The position numbers were made by a program, and so were the translations under genes. This document shows, one piece after another, positions 6,551 to 7,284 of a stretch of DNA of 7,284 nt; the stretch's first letter is position 1; every line of letters begins with the position of its first letter. The stretch is from an uncultured Flavihumibacter sp. (GTDB lineage: Bacteria; Bacteroidota; Bacteroidia; Chitinophagales; Chitinophagaceae): NCBI GenBank assembly GCA_946481605.1, contig CAMLPA010000160.1, forward strand, positions 1 to 7,284, written 5' to 3'. A model generated the notes under the pieces. That model saw only the letters and a list, made by a program, of their open reading frames with translations. It searched no databases and was not told the origin of the DNA.

Positions 6551-7213
6551 GCTGGAAGGTTGCAGGATGCCCAGTTTCTTGCCATCTATCTTAATCAGTC
6601 CTTCAGCTTCCATTTCATTCATCAAACGAAAAGTTGTTTCATAAGTGGCGCCGATATAAGAAGCGAAATCCTGCCGACTCAGCGTTACGGTAATAAAACC
6701 ATCTTCATCTTTACCGAATTTTTCTTCCATCCGTAGCAGTGCCTGTCCGATCCTGCCTTTTACGGGCATGTGAGCGAGGTTACGCATTCTTTTTTCGGAT
6801 TCTTTGAGTTCCGCGGCGAAAAAAAGCATCAGCTTGTAGAGAAAATCCGGGTTCATTTTAAGGGTAGCGTTGAAGAAATTATTGTCAACATAACACACTT
6901 CTGTGGTTTCTAATGCAGTTCCGGTAACGGGATAAATTGTGTCCATGCCTAACCCCCGGTGACCTACAATATCACCATCGTGCGCGATACGGAGGATGAG
7001 TTCTTTGTCGTCATCCCAGTGTTTGTGTACTTTGACAAGTCCATGGTGAATAAAATACATGCCTTTCATTTCTTCCCCTTCATGGAAAAGGGTTTCACCT
7101 TTTTTCAACTGGAAAACTTTCCGGTGGGCATCTATAGCGGGCAACCATTCGGGTTGAACGGATTTACAGAGCAGACAGGTATGGTGGTCGCATTTCTTCT
7201 TCAGTTCCTTCAT
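6542..7213 (-). CDS. Crp/Fnr-family regulator with FNR-like cysteine set (putative Fe-S sensor)
   Basis: A 223-residue transcription factor with an N-terminal cysteine segment, a cyclic-nucleotide-binding-like beta-barrel (about 20-110), a dimer helix (about 115-150) and a C-terminal winged helix. Cysteines C8, C13 and C16 (C-x4-C-x2-C) precede the barrel. C107 in ALETTEVCYV aligns with the ALETSMVC segment of E. coli FNR, whose Cys122 binds the [4Fe-4S] cluster. An oxygen- or NO-sensing Fe-S protein is therefore likely. N-terminal spacing differs from E. coli FNR (C20-x2-C23-x5-C29). The recognition helix reads YETTFR: Glu192 and Arg196 are kept, but FNR's Ser212 is Phe195, so the DNA site may differ from TTGAT-N4-ATCAA. 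The ATG at 7211-7213 is preferred; a TTG at 7234 would add 7 residues. Facing the Moco operon with overlapping 3' ends, it may control anaerobic or nitrate metabolism (inference). Confidence 0.9.
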   Translation of the reverse strand: MKELKKKCDHHTCLLCKSVQPEWLPAIDAHRKVFQLKKGETLFHEGEEMKGMYFIHHGLVKVHKHWDDDKELILRIAHDGDIVGHRGLGMDTIYPVTGTALETTEVCYVDNNFFNATLKMNPDFLYKLMLFFAAELKESEKRMRNLAHMPVKGRIGQALLRMEEKFGKDEDGFITVTLSRQDFASYIGATYETTFRLMNEMEAEGLIKIDGKKLGILQPSSLT

Positions 7214-7231
7214 TCCTTGGGGAAGTTTCCA

Positions 7232-7239
7232 CAATATTA
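7232..7239 (-). promoter_or_regulatory. Possible -7 box of the Crp/Fnr-type regulator gene
   Basis: The minus strand reads TAATATTG, one mismatch from TAnnTTTG, 18 bp before the ATG at 7213. A run of six T residues (minus strand, 7257-7262) lies near the -33 position, but there is no clear TTTG. If real, it rules out the alternative TTG start at 7234. The remaining bases up to the window end hold no gene or clear operator. Confidence 0.25.
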
Positions 7240-7284
7240 ACCTTACTTGCTTTCATAAAAAAGTCCTGCTGCTGCAAGTGATCC

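Noticed and set aside
6959..7240. 93-codon plus-strand frame opposite the Crp/Fnr gene
   Set aside because: It is antisense to the beta-barrel coding region of a clear Crp/Fnr protein and shows no recognisable domain or own promoter.
1..7284. Mobile element, CRISPR array, phage or defence system
   Set aside because: No transposase, integrase, regularly spaced repeats, terminal inverted repeats or defence-type domains were seen. The genes are ordinary housekeeping and cofactor genes.

Overview
The window looks like chromosomal DNA from a member of the Bacteroidota, probably a Chitinophagaceae-like or related sphingobacterial lineage. The evidence is moderate GC, near absence of Shine-Dalgarno sequences, several boxes close to the Bacteroidetes -7 consensus TAnnTTTG, TTG start codons, and protein architectures common in that phylum (a MoaC-MoaB fusion, a MoeB-rhodanese protein without the zinc cysteines, a DnaQ-like exonuclease fused to GIY-YIG). 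The taxonomic call is inference; no rRNA gene is present.

Left part (1-1395). The 5' third of valS (valyl-tRNA synthetase) runs leftwards and is cut by the window edge. Upstream of it, on the same strand, lies a 37-residue single-helix membrane microprotein at 1050-1163. A well-formed intrinsic terminator (969-1004) separates the two, and valS has its own TACCTTTG box (895-902).

Middle (1396-3338). A 491-residue nuclease reads rightwards. It joins a DEDDh 3'-5' exonuclease to a UvrC/Cho-type GIY-YIG domain and carries a four-cysteine cluster where UvrC has its Fe-S cysteines. About 470 bp of AT-rich sequence without a convincing gene follows; its + strand is strongly pyrimidine-biased.

Right part (3339-7284). 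A tight rightward cluster makes the molybdenum cofactor: a MoeB/ThiF-type adenylyltransferase with a rhodanese tail (activates the MoaD sulfur carrier), a MoaC-MoaB/Mog fusion (cyclic pyranopterin monophosphate formation and molybdopterin adenylylation), and MoeA (molybdate insertion). Gaps are 12 and 23 bp. Converging on moeA, with a 9-bp overlap of coding 3' ends, is a Crp/Fnr-family regulator. Three N-terminal cysteines plus an internal cysteine at the position of E. coli FNR Cys122 suggest an Fe-S, oxygen- or NO-responsive sensor. Many Moco enzymes serve anaerobic respiration or nitrate metabolism, so an FNR-like neighbour fits, but control of this operon by it is inference.

I found no mobile element, CRISPR array, tRNA or rRNA. 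No wholly new system is evident. The most interesting items are the unusual cysteine pattern of the FNR-like protein, the Cys-rich exonuclease/GIY-YIG fusion, and the membrane microprotein with its own terminator.
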